Positions 1 through 10,860 of a stretch of 64,000 nt of DNA are shown piece by piece (position 1 is the first letter of the stretch; every line of letters begins with the position of its first letter). Origin of the DNA: Hanleya hanleyi. Lineage: Eukaryota; Mollusca; Polyplacophora; Lepidopleurida; Hanleyidae. The stretch spans positions 1 to 64,000 of the forward strand of contig JAVTVY010016117.1 of NCBI GenBank assembly GCA_036873755.1, in the 5' to 3' direction. The notes below the pieces were generated by a model. That model did no database searches and was not told the origin of the DNA. It saw only the letters and a program-made list of their open reading frames with translations. A program made the position numbers and the translations under genes.

Positions 1-2040
1 CTCCGTGAATGACGGTATGCTGTAATGCATTATCTGTTGTGGCAATCTCTGCGTTGTTTCACTCTCATTTCCCCCATTTTTATGTATGGGTAAATATTTA
101 TGACATTTTTCTGATATACATACATTAACACCATAATATTCCACACAAACAAGGGTCGAGGTTGTTTTTGGCAAATTAAATTTAGATATAAGCCAGTTAT
201 CAATACATGCAAATTCCCTACCCCCTCCCATAGAGTATATGAAGAAATGAGTCTGAAACATACTGTGTCCAATGTCCAAGCACCCAAGTCTACTGCTGTT
301 CAGTGATTAATGCCCATTGTTATAATGTTAATACAAGAAGGACCAATTTACAGGACTGTAGTCTCGCTCTTGTTTGTTCGCTTGTTAGGAATACAATACA
401 ATGATGACGCACAATTATGCCGAGGCTAATACATGAGCTAGACCACTCCCTGGTACCATCTTATGGGGCAAAACGTCATGGTGATTTTCATATTAGATTA
501 TATATGTAGAGTACAAAAAATCATGCTGGCCATGTCCGGTCGGTAGCTTAGTGGCACAAAGTGGGTTAATCCAAGATGGCGGCAAATAGTTGCTATAATC
601 CACAAGCTGCTTTATGTAATCGACCTAATTCTCACTGATGGTTTTCAAATTGAACATATTGGTGTGTCTCAATTGTTTTGCAAATTTACGCATATTCCTC
701 CTTTGGAGATCCCATTTGCAGATAAAAGTTAATTCCCCTTGATCCACCAGGTGGCGCTGTCCGCACATGCGTACTCGAGCTTGTTCTCTTTTTCCCTCTG
801 CAACACGAGACATGTTGTGACAAGGTCGCAGTGTGAGGGAAGGTCGGGATGGGCACATTTATGTGATAGCTGGTTTGATTTGATAAAAAATATTGAACAT
901 TGTTTATAAATCTCTTATATTTGTGGCTCAAATCTACACCTGCTATCACTGATCCAGACTCCCAACAGTAGTGGTTGGGGCGCCGAACTTGTAGTTTCCG
1001 GCTCGAGATGCAGCGTAAGCTTCCTGTGATGATCTAGATATGGTAACCTGAAAATAGTTTTAGAGATTTCTCCTGTCGTGAGAGAAGCGTATGGATGTCA
1101 AAGAGCAACCAATAAGACGGCGAAGAAGGGGGTATGTAAATACCGAACCCAGGCCGACTACTGGGGAACCAGTAGATCATGTTGGTGTAGCCGTCTTGAC
1201 CGCTCTGTGAAATCCCTCCGCCTCCGGCATGGCTGTTAATGATACCTACCTCAGGCTTGGGACTTGCTTGCTTGCTGGTCTTGACTGTGGTGTTGTTCGC
1301 TCCCCCCTCCTTTTTACGAGAGGGCTAGTGGACTATGCGCTGGGCTGCTACTACAGGTCCCAGTGATGTCACCCTGTCAGTATGGACGAAATGTCTCGTA
1401 TAGCTGGCTGTGCCTGTGCAGGACTGGACTATATCATCTGACGATGGGTTCTTCCACAGGTGCCAGGAAATCGCGCGAAGATACTGATACTAGTAGAGAA
1501 GGGGCATCCATTGCAAAATGATACGCCTCGTGAATCATCTACTGTCAGGGTGCTATCATATACTTGGTAACATCGAATGTCACCGTCCAGTATAGCGATA
1601 TACATAATAGGCGTCTGAATCACTTGCTGGATTTCCGCAAAGTAGATAATGGCGGATGGCTCTACTGGATAGAGAAGGAGCTCATCTTCCAATCCGTTGG
1701 CGAAGTCCGAAAGTGCCGGAATCGAGTATAGGTGGTGTTCACAAAGGCCAAAACGAGTAGGCTCATTCCTTGTATGAATTCCGGGACCGGGCGGAAGAAT
1801 GTTCTGGACCAACCCTCCGCTCCGGTGTGGGACTTTCTCTCCAAAGCGTGCCGTTCAGATATCCCTGTTCCTAAGGTGAAGACCGCAAGGAAGGCCTTAA
1901 GATAGTGTTTTCACTGGACTTGACTGTAGTGAAAACCTAAATAACGCTCTCAGGACGACCGCAAAGGTTCCACCTGTTTGAGTTCGTCGAGGTTGTAATG
2001 CGATAGCTCGGCGTAGTGCAGAAATGCTGCCGGTCTGACG

Positions 2041-2167
2041 GATGTCCACCCTTGTGGACAAGCGTAACACCGTGGCTAGGGTTGATCTGTATCTTTCGAT
2101 GGCTCTAGCTGATGTTCACACTCGTGGACGGGCGTAACACCTTGACTAGGGCTGATCTGTAAACTTC
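2041..2167. repeat. Two-copy 70-bp tandem repeat
   Basis: The block starting GATGTCCACCCTTGTGGAC at 2041 recurs at 2111 as GATGTTCACACTCGTGGAC. Both continue through a shared GCGTAACACC and GGGYTGATCTGTA. The period is 70 bp. The copies are diverged, so the duplication is old. No function is visible. Confidence 0.7.
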
Positions 2168-2613
2168 ACTGGTACTGATCTGAAACTTCTTTCCAGATGT
2201 AGATGGAGTAGAAATCTGTTACTACCAAAGTAGAGGGAGCAACGGTCTCATCGAGACAGGCACTTGAATAAGACCACTTCGACTGGTACAAACACGTCTC
2301 TCAGATGTTATCCCCAACGATGGAAATCTATTGGAATACCTCTTTGTGGGGCACCACTTCGTCTGGATGATCTTGTCTGGACGGAATAAGTTATCTTCGA
2401 TGATGGGATAGGCTGTCCGCTGCCGTCATCCTGGTGTGTGGCGGCCCGTCTTTGGCATTGTAGGTTGTGTCCAGTGGGGTAAGGTCCTGGTTTTCTGGAA
2501 TTCTAACCACGATCCGGACCCCCCCCCCCCATCCTGCCCCACACCACTACTCTTTGCTTGTGTGAAAGATGACTATCGAGTTGTCGAAGGTCATGAGACG
2601 ATCCCTGGAGTTG

Positions 2614-2697
2614 AGTGTTCCGGTGTCCATGCGTGGAACCCGTCGTGTGGACTGCAGTGTCCCGGTGTCCAAGCGTGGGACCCATCATGTGGACGGG
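2614..2697. repeat. Two-copy 42-bp tandem repeat
   Basis: A 42-bp unit (AGTGTYCCGGTGTCCAWGCG and following bases) occurs at 2614 and 2656. The period is a multiple of three, so both copies keep the same reading frame. No protein family is recognised in it. Confidence 0.7.
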
Positions 2698-2789
2698 TCA
2701 CCGGAACCGATGAGTTTATGGCTTGCTCCAGAGGTACGGCTGACGGAGGGACAGTAGTGACTGTATCTGTAAACGACCACATTGCGTGA

Positions 2790-2999
2790 TGTCTTGCACT
2801 GATGTCAGCAGTCCCAGTAAATTCCTGCAAATGCACCAAAATTTGCAAGCTACCTGATTGTCAATACCTGGCAAATGGCCTGAAATGCACTGTCACATGT
2901 AAGTTATAGACCTGTGACAACATGGCTGATGAGGAGTTCCAACAAGATCAGGATGATGATATGTCTGACGATGACGATTGTGATGACAACCAAGATTAG
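2790..2999 (+). pseudogene. Remnant of a CXC-type cysteine-rich C-terminus with acidic tail
   Basis: Translated from 2790, this frame gives a cysteine cluster (SCKCTKICKLPDC, then GLKCTVTCK), then one TAG stop at 2907-2909. The same frame continues with TCDN and a strongly acidic tail of Asp runs to a TAG at 2997-2999. The cysteine spacing resembles tesmin/TSO1-like CXC motifs, which also occur at the C-terminus of uncharacterised invertebrate mobile-element proteins. The acidic tail after the cysteines fits that layout. The upstream part of the protein was not found. The internal stop suggests a dead fragment. The family call rests on spacing alone and could be wrong. Confidence 0.4.
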
Positions 3000-5849
3000 T
3001 TGTACAGGGAACTACAATGACTCGTGCGAACTGTTCATTTTGTAGCTACTTAATGAAGATGAAAGATTCATTGCAGAACTGCTTGTTTCCCTCTTAATTA
3101 TATCATGTTCGATTTGGAGGATACCAAACATGTGTAGAGTGGTATGCGGGGAAGGTAGTGGGGGAAGGTGGGGGGGGGGGTGAAGGGATTTTATTCTGTC
3201 AAATATTCAGTGATTACACATGATGTTACTATCCAAGCTATATATTTCGGTCGAGCGCTATCAAATAATGTCAAGAAATCCAAGATAGTCCTCTTGACGG
3301 AATCACGATGGCATCACGATCGTGGAAGGTAATTATGGTCTTTAATTCGGTTTTTATTTCATATTTCTTCCTAAAGAACTGCAAAAACTAATAAAAATGA
3401 TAGATACCACTCAGCTTTGGCAAAATAAATTACTTTCGTGAGCTTACAGCCAAAATAACGTGGGCAAAAGACGGACTTATTAAGTTCACAAATGTGATTT
3501 TCTGGGGACATCATGCGGCCGCCATTTTGAATTTTCCCATGAACATTTGCGCCTAGAATAATGCAAGTCGGCTAAACATGGCCTAAACTATTCAGTCAGG
3601 CATAAGCTATTCAGTCAGTAAGTTTCAGCTTGCTAGCTGTCTTCTATACCGAAATAGCTTGGTAAAAGTGCCCATGATTTCTCGCCTTGGACAGATAGGG
3701 TTACCGTTCATTGGTTGCCATATTATTCAGACTATGTTGCCACACCATACAGCACATGATCTGCTTCACTATATTAGATCAGACATTGTGTAAAATTGGA
3801 CAGGAATTGAACAGAAAGAAAAACCTGTAGCTTGACCAAGAGATCTTTCTTTCATCCTCATGGCTTTTCGTAGCTTTTGGGACGCCATCTTGGATTGACC
3901 CACTCTTTGATACTTAGCTACCACTCTGACATGGCCAGCAGGGTTTTTTGTCACCTACAGGTGTCACGTGATAAGAAAAACATCATGAAGCTTTGCCCCT
4001 CAAGATGGTACCAATAAGTCAAATTTCGGGTCTTAGCTCATGGATCATCGAAGTTAGTTGTTGATAAACCTTTGCTGAACCCAAGCTTGCGGCCAGTAAA
4101 GCTCCAAAGGTGAGTGAAAGAAACACAACCATTCCGCATATGTATTGTCTTTGGTTTTCCTGGTGTGGAGAATCAGTAACTTATTTTCAAGATCCAAAGA
4201 AAGTGAGAGAAAATGAGGAGTATATGTTTTTCTAAAGACACCACCAGACATCTATGTTGTCTTTTAGATCGTTTCTATTCTCTTTGCAACAGCTATCAAA
4301 CAGATGTGCTTTATGAAACATAGATATCTTAACAAATGCCGGTAAAGAACTATTGACACGGCCTTTGTGATACTGGAAAGTCCTTGGTCAAGACACATTG
4401 CTCTCCTCAAATATATATTTTATGTATTGTCTCGTCATCCCTACATGACTTATGAACCAAAATACAAAGAGCACTTCCTGTGCGATGGGCTGACAAAGAT
4501 ATATTATTTGGATAATAGCTTCGCCCAGGGCTTTCGATCGAGTACACCTGGGACGAGAATTTCACGAATATAAAAGATGTCCAAAGAGTATGTCGCCAAT
4601 AAAGCTTCGGGATTCGTTCTTTTACAGGCAACAAAAAAAGCATTTATCATTCCTGAACAAAAACGAGTCCATTTCAAATACATGCAATATAAAATCAATG
4701 CAACTCTTCAAACTCTTTGGACACAGGTCGAATGCTCTGTTTCAAATGTCGTTATTTGACGTTCTATTCAACTATTTGAACATCAACAATGAGAACATCG
4801 CAGTCAGTGTCGACGAAATAGAACGGGTATTCACAATCATATAGCGGTGGAGTACGAGGTAAGTTTAATCGACTCACACTTCATATCATTTGTGTATAAT
4901 TATGTACGCGTCTGTTCGCATTGTACCGACTAAGAACGAGATACTAACCACCGTCATGATATAGCATGTTTTCCAGTGTATAGACCAGTGACTACAGTCG
5001 AATCACCCCAGGCCTTGGATATAAAAGTCGACTCTGAACGACTCAAACGCTCACAACGACGTACCGTAAAGAACCATCTCGCATTTCATATGAATACTCT
5101 ATATCTATAGCCTGTAAAACACCTCACCCTTGCGATGAAGAGTTTGACTCGGACGAAGACACGTCCCGAGGCTATAGTTTGATCGTAAATCGTCGAATTA
5201 TATCTATACACCTCGGAAGCCTTGATAGAGTCAATAACGAAGATCTTAAAACACTCTTGATGAAGGAGCCTAGATTTGAGAGACGGGAAATATAAACCTG
5301 TAGGCAGAACTTAGTTCTCACTGCAAACGCAGTTCTCGACGATTGGTATGGTAGAAACTAGCCAACAGCAATTTCGTTGATACGATCCACAATGGTGTGT
5401 AGAGTCAGTAAATTTCGCCAGGTTTGGTTTTGCTTTCTCATCTTGATAAAGTAATGAACCACATAAAATGGGATCATTATACCTTATGGTATGGTGAACA
5501 AACATATTTGGTCACCTAAATACATGTCGGGGACGAGTCATATTGTCAAACTGCTGAAATTACTCCCAGACCCCAATATCAAAATTCTAGAAATCGTTAA
5601 AACTAAATATTATATAATCAATAAGAACACCTGACATATTAGGTACAGATATATTTTTGTCGATTTACGTAAATCTCATACTGGCTGAGTAAATTACTCT
5701 TTAGGTGGAAAGAAAAATTGGACAAATTTCTATTTTGTCGTATATCTTCGTCAAGACACTACACGTAGGATCACTTGCTACTTTGGAATGTACCACTGTA
5801 CCGTATTATAGCAACAGCATGCATCACAACGTAGCTGGTGATCCAGTGA
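3000..5849. other. Unassigned host sequence
   Basis: AT-rich sequence with only short open frames and no recognised protein, RNA or element end. It contains a short poly-G tract near 3170. I see nothing else to annotate. Confidence 0.5.
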
Positions 5850-6305
5850 ATAAAAGTGTGTGAAATTTCACCAGATTGCCCCTGTCTACTGGAGGACACA
5901 TATTGTTTTTCAGCTCTGTATTTTTCCTACAATTACTCTTATATGCAGATTTTCCATCTGGACATATGCTCTAAATTAGCTGTCTCTGTTGGGTTTCAAT
6001 TTCCTTGTTCTCATTTGCATAGATAGCAAATCAGTGATTGGTTCACAACCATGACTCAGAAAGGTCACTGTTGGGGCTCAAAATCGTGGCTGGTCATTGG
6101 CTCAATGTATGATCTCTGAAGCCATTTGCATCGAAAGTACATTCAGTACCTGGTTTACAGCCATGGCATTCAGTCATGTACAATGGTAATTTTAGGACCT
6201 GGAACATGTACTTATGTACACATTTCTCCCACAGACGAATTTCACAGAGACAGTGGACTTGCAGATTTTAAAATCACTGACATAGATACATTAATTCAAG
6301 AATAT
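5850..6305 (+). repeat. Dispersed repeat, copy A (pairs with 9720-10150)
   Basis: This segment matches 9720-10150 in the same orientation. Shared stretches include the region around TTTTCCATCTGGAC, ATTTGCATAGATAGCA, CCTGGAACATGTAC and GACATAGATACATTAATTCA. Both copies keep a similar short frame, ending in peptides close to DSGLxDFKxxDIDTLIQ. The copies differ at many bases. It is either an interspersed repeat or a duplicated exon-containing fragment. No known protein is recognised. Confidence 0.65.
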
Positions 6306-6349
6306 CTCAGTACCATCTCCAGGAGCAACAGGTAACAGGATTATGTGAT

Positions 6350-6790
6350 TGTTTTTTTTTGGTCAATCCATCTATAGATGGCGCTACCTGGGGGCAAAGT
6401 AAAAACAAACACATTTTTCTCGAATTTCTTTTTCGTGTCGATCCGCCTCTAGATGGCGCAACCTGGGTGCAAGTTAAAATTGCATCCGGACAATAGGTGG
6501 CGCCAAATGTGGGCCAAGTTATCTTTTTGGTAAAACTGAATAAATTCAATTATCTATTTCCAATGTCGGATGATCATGCCTAAAGATCTCGGTTGAGATT
6601 GTTTTCCGTGTCAATCCACCTATACGTGGCGCTACCTGTAGGATAAGTTAAAATTGCGTTTCCGAACAGTAAATCTGAAAACATTAACGGATTCTTTCCA
6701 AATTTGATAATGTGGGTACCTTCTCTCAAGTTATCGCTTGGAAGTGGTTGTGCTGATTCGCTTATACGTGGCACCAACTGGGGGCTAATT
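6350..6790 (+). repeat. Degenerate tandem repeat of about 100 bp, four units
   Basis: Variants of a core built on ATCCRCCTATA followed by GATGGCGC or CGTGGCGC and ACCTGGGGGC recur four or five times at irregular spacing, near 6365, 6440, 6490, 6612 and 6760. The units are strongly diverged. No coding potential or element ends were found. Confidence 0.5.
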
Positions 6791-7023
6791 TCACGTTATT
6801 ACTCTCTTCACAAATAATGAATGTTCCCTTTGCTTAACATGCAAAAGGGATACCTCCTCCATCGTATTCAATCGACAAAATCTAGTTAGCCACGGTATTA
6901 ATGTGGATGTATTTTTTTTGTCACTTAGAAAGTGATCCTGTAACAGTATTTTTGTTATTTTGGGATTACACTCTCTTAGTATAGTACAAATTCCAGTGCT
7001 GAAAATATGCGTCAAGTCCCATA

Positions 7024-7112
7024 CGAGATTCGAACCAGCGACCACCAGAGTATTAAAGCACCTAATCTCCAGAGCTATGTCGGCGATCTAAATCACTCGA
7101 CCAACGGCCCAT
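7024..7112 (-). other. tRNA-like SINE head (type II tRNA shape)
   Basis: On the minus strand this reads with an A-box-like TGGTCGAGTGATTTAGA, a long variable region and a perfect B-box GGTTCGAATC. This is the layout of a Ser/Leu-type tRNA. The acceptor stem does not close well and the anticodon stem is imperfect. A tRNA-derived SINE or tRNA pseudogene is therefore more likely than a working tRNA. Similar short sequences flank it near 6910-6965 and 7212-7268. Confidence 0.5.
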
Positions 7113-7967
7113 CCCACAAAAATAGGAGGTAGCAGACCGGTAATCTTGAAAACGAACATACAGCACCCCATGACCGTAACACCGTAATGACATAGCTCCC
7201 ATAGCTGAATACATGCATATATCTTTTGTTATTTAAAAAGTGATTGTATAACAGTATTTTCGTTATTTCATATTATGTACATTTATACACATATTGGTGC
7301 AGCGACGCAATTGTTGATTGCAGAATTTTTTTAGAATTTTATTTGCAGTCTCGATGACCACAGATTTCAATCAGGGACTTCTTATACGACATAGGCCTCA
7401 CCCCCATTTGTTTGTAGTGCAGCTTGCAAACAAAATGTTGGGTGCATGGGGAAATGACGGATGAAAGCGTTTCTGGAGATTAATTTAATTTTGTGAATAT
7501 TTTCCGAACTATACCGGGGGGCATCAAGATTCAAGCAATGCTTCAACACTTAGGCACTATCATTCTTCTACACAAAATCCGAGACTTCTCTGATATTAAG
7601 CTGATGACGTCTACCTCTTCGACCCCAACAACTGTTTGTGGGATCGACCGCTCATCTCCAGGTTACGTACCTGCGTCAATTGTTCTCGTTTGACGTAATA
7701 CGCCATGAATGCTATCTGTGTTTCCAGCCCCAAAAGCGGGATATTGTCTGATCTTTCTACAATGGCAGCTTTCGTTCACCTCGACCACATAGGGTGAACA
7801 CCCATTCGCGCACAAAACGAACAACTGCCTACCATCATTTATAAATCAGTTTTGATACGTCACCTCCAGAGTAATAAAGAAGTCGTTTTCTATAGCATGA
7901 TCTTGTGTACTGCCAATGCCATGGGACGTATAATTAACTTTAGGCCTTGCGTCAACCTAAAAAAATG

Positions 7968-8075
7968 ATGTTTCATCGCAATAACACGCACCGTAGTTGC
8001 TGTTAGCTTGCAGTGGTTGTTATGTTTCATCGCAATAACACGCACCGTAGTTGTTGTTAGCTTGCAGTGGTTGTA
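7968..8075. repeat. Recent 54-bp tandem duplication
   Basis: The 54-bp unit beginning ATGTTTCATCGCAATAACAC at 7968 is repeated at 8022 almost without change. No element or gene context is visible. Confidence 0.85.
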
Positions 8076-9276
8076 TCTGAGCGGGCAGTTAGAGCAATGG
8101 TGTTGTTTTCAGTACCGATAGGGTCGAAGAGGGCATTTTGCTACTCAGTTTGGTAACTATTGAATTCCGTATTTTACGGTATTATGTATTTTACTGGACT
8201 GTATACACGGTCTACATAATATCTTGCCTGTGACCTAAAAGTCCAACCTTATGCTTGCACTGTGTGTTAGTGTGCATGTTCTTCACTTCAATGTGCTTTC
8301 TGATTTGGTTTCATACTACTGTCAAATCAGTACAAAATAAACAAAGTGACCTGACGAGCAGTGGTTGTTGTGGTGAGACCATGCTGTTGTTGAGGGTGCT
8401 GATAATGAATATAAATTAGCCTTTTACAGTATAATTATTTATTACCTTTTCTTGCCTCCTCCAAGACCGTGGACGCGAAAAATACGTTCCATGTATCGAG
8501 CACAGCTGAATGTGTCAACAGGAACATATATGCCTCGCCGTGAAAATACTCCACCACGTTCGCAGCATGAACACTGTTGCGTACAACAGCTACATCCACA
8601 GGCCTACGGCGCATCATATGAGTCTGTGACAGCATAAATATATTCCATTCATATTGTAAACAGGATGATGCTGAAGAATGATCCGCCAAGGTTTATTTTA
8701 CATTTTCGTATGAGAAATTTCAAATATGTGGGATTGGGAAAAGGAGTTGGTATTATTCCAGCACTACATAAACGTGTCAATATGAGGTTACTTCGTGGTT
8801 TTGTCAACTTACACGGGTCCACAAGCACTAAGAGGATGAACCATGCTGTCATTGTTGCACCTATGACCATCCTCTCACTGAGTGTTCTACTCAAATTTCT
8901 ACTAAAATGCAGAACGCCAATCACTATAATACAGTAACTACATCCAGTAGGTATGAGCATTGAGAGTTGAATCCCTGACTACTAAATTTAAATATCTCAA
9001 ACAATGTTTGGTCCCCAGTACTTGACCCTCTTTGTCGACCCGTGGTTCACATGTCTAAGAGCTGCGACGATCATTGGCAATGGAAGTCCTCGAAAGTTTT
9101 CGGGCACTGTGACGTTTACCTTTGACCTGTTGACATCAAATCATTAGGCTTCTTCAGATCAACGGCAATACCCATGTCGACTTTCAGGAAGTTAGGTGAC
9201 GAGTAACTCAATATAATGTCAGGACAACCTTCGGTTACGGAATACAAAAAAAATATTTATTTTTTGTTTGCCCAAA
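8076..9276. other. Unassigned host sequence
   Basis: No supported gene. Overlapping short frames occur on both strands near 8435-8960, but none has a motif or plausible gene context. Confidence 0.5.
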
Positions 9277-9424
9277 GTCGATGGGTTCGCGACAGGGAAG
9301 TTGGTGTATAATACATGCTACATGGATACAACGTCGGGCAAGGGAGTTAGGAAGGACGGAAGGCAAAGAGGCTTTATTCTTATTTGCACAGAATCGCTGG
9401 ATTCGCGACAGGGAAGCTTGTGTA
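9277..9424 (+). repeat. Pair of direct repeats around a TTCGCGACAGGGAAG core
   Basis: The sequence GTCGATGGGTTCGCGACAGG at 9277 recurs at about 9391 as ATCGCTGGATTCGCGACAGG, followed by GGAAGYTKGTGTA in both. A further block at 9430-9530 (ending in GATATATATCGATGA) has a diverged relative at about 10600-10685. These look like pieces of one old repeat family. Confidence 0.5.
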
Positions 9425-9719
9425 CCGCGAGCCCGATACAACATGTTATATTGATATAATATTGGGCCTTTCACACTTGTCTTTCGCGGTGGGATATATA
9501 TCGATGAAGATATATAAAGCGTGCTTTTCAAATATCAAATGTCATGTTAACATGAGAATTGATTCTCCGTTGCAATTGCTTTTATTAGGCATCCCTAGGG
9601 ATACCTTATGTGTTTGTCAGCTTCTCATTTCTTCTTCCGCTTCTTCTTCTTTTTCCCACTTCTCTTTTCCGTCGGATTACTTTGGAAGGTATTTGTCAAT
9701 CAACTTCAATTTGTGGTGC

Positions 9720-10150
9720 ATATTGGTCCTGCGTAGGAGAAGACATCTATTGTTTTCAGCTCTGTCCGAAACTGGATACTTTTATTTCTATTATATTCAA
9801 ATTTTCCATCTGGACCTATGATAACTTGGCTGTCTGTGTTTGGGTAATCCATAATCTCATTTGCATAGATAGCACATCAGGGATTGGTTCACAGAGTTTG
9901 GCTTAGAAAGGTCACTGCTGGAGGTCAAAATAGTGACTGGCCTTTGGCTCAATGTGTGACCTCTGAATCCATTTGCACTTAAAGTACATTCAGTTTCTGG
10001 TGTACAGCCATGCCATTCAATTGTGTACAGTGTGGTGATATTTGACCCTGGAACATGTACATGTATATACATTTCTCCCATAAATAAATTAAACACAGAC
10101 AGTGGCCTTACAGATTTTAAAGCTGCTGACATAGATACATTAATTCAAGA
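9720..10150 (+). repeat. Dispersed repeat, copy B (pairs with 5850-6305)
   Basis: Direct-orientation counterpart of 5850-6305, with the same order of conserved blocks and a similar short conserved peptide. No target duplication or terminal structure was found. Confidence 0.65.
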
Positions 10151-10860
10151 TGGGATGAGTGATTTGCATATGACCGTACCAGCTGTTATCTCCCATATCC
10201 CGATTTCATCTGCAGAAGTTTCGCTGGCTTTCACAGGTAAAATATCTTCAAACGTAATGCCCTGTATAACGCTCAATATATTCGATCGACTGTATCTAGT
10301 TTTCGAATAATTCCAGCGACGACAATTCACTGTAATTTACGGACGGCCGCAGTAAATCCAAGGCTGCGGTAGAGAACACTTTCAAATTTATCACTGCCGT
10401 TATTCTCACTGATATGTGACCATTCTCATGCGATTTGAAAACCTTTCACAGATTAATAAGATTGTAATGCGAGAGGTCATTGTTCTCTCGATGAAATTAT
10501 CTGCCACATGAGTTGCAAACATGGGGAAAATGTTTTTGCTGGGTTAGGAGCCCGACATTCTTTCCTTTCAGGCATCCTTTTCTTTTACACCCGGAGTCAG
10601 ATAACACATGCTATATCGATAAAACAAAGGACTTCCACGCTTGTTTTCGGGGATGAGATATATATCGACGATTGGTATATGAAGCGTTAAGCGTTAAGTT
10701 AGATGTTAAATCTAACATTAGCGTTTTAAGAATGTGATAAATTATATAATAATCTGATATGAAATAGAAACAAGTTTTCTACCAATTTTTCATGCAGAAA
10801 TATGAAGGAATATAACGAAAATATCACTTCTCTGGTACCCCACATGGTCCCCATTTTGAA

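Larger units (their letters stand above)
1..2789. other. Unassigned host sequence, no supported gene
   Basis: No reading frame here resembles a known protein, and none has a convincing splice or start context. The longest is a 127-codon minus-strand frame at 1429-1812. It has no recognisable motif and is left unannotated. Two short tandem repeats inside the stretch are listed separately. Coding exons too short to recognise by eye cannot be excluded. Confidence 0.5.

Noticed and set aside
1429..1812. 127-codon minus-strand frame
   Set aside because: No motif, no splice or promoter context and no second copy; not enough to call a gene.
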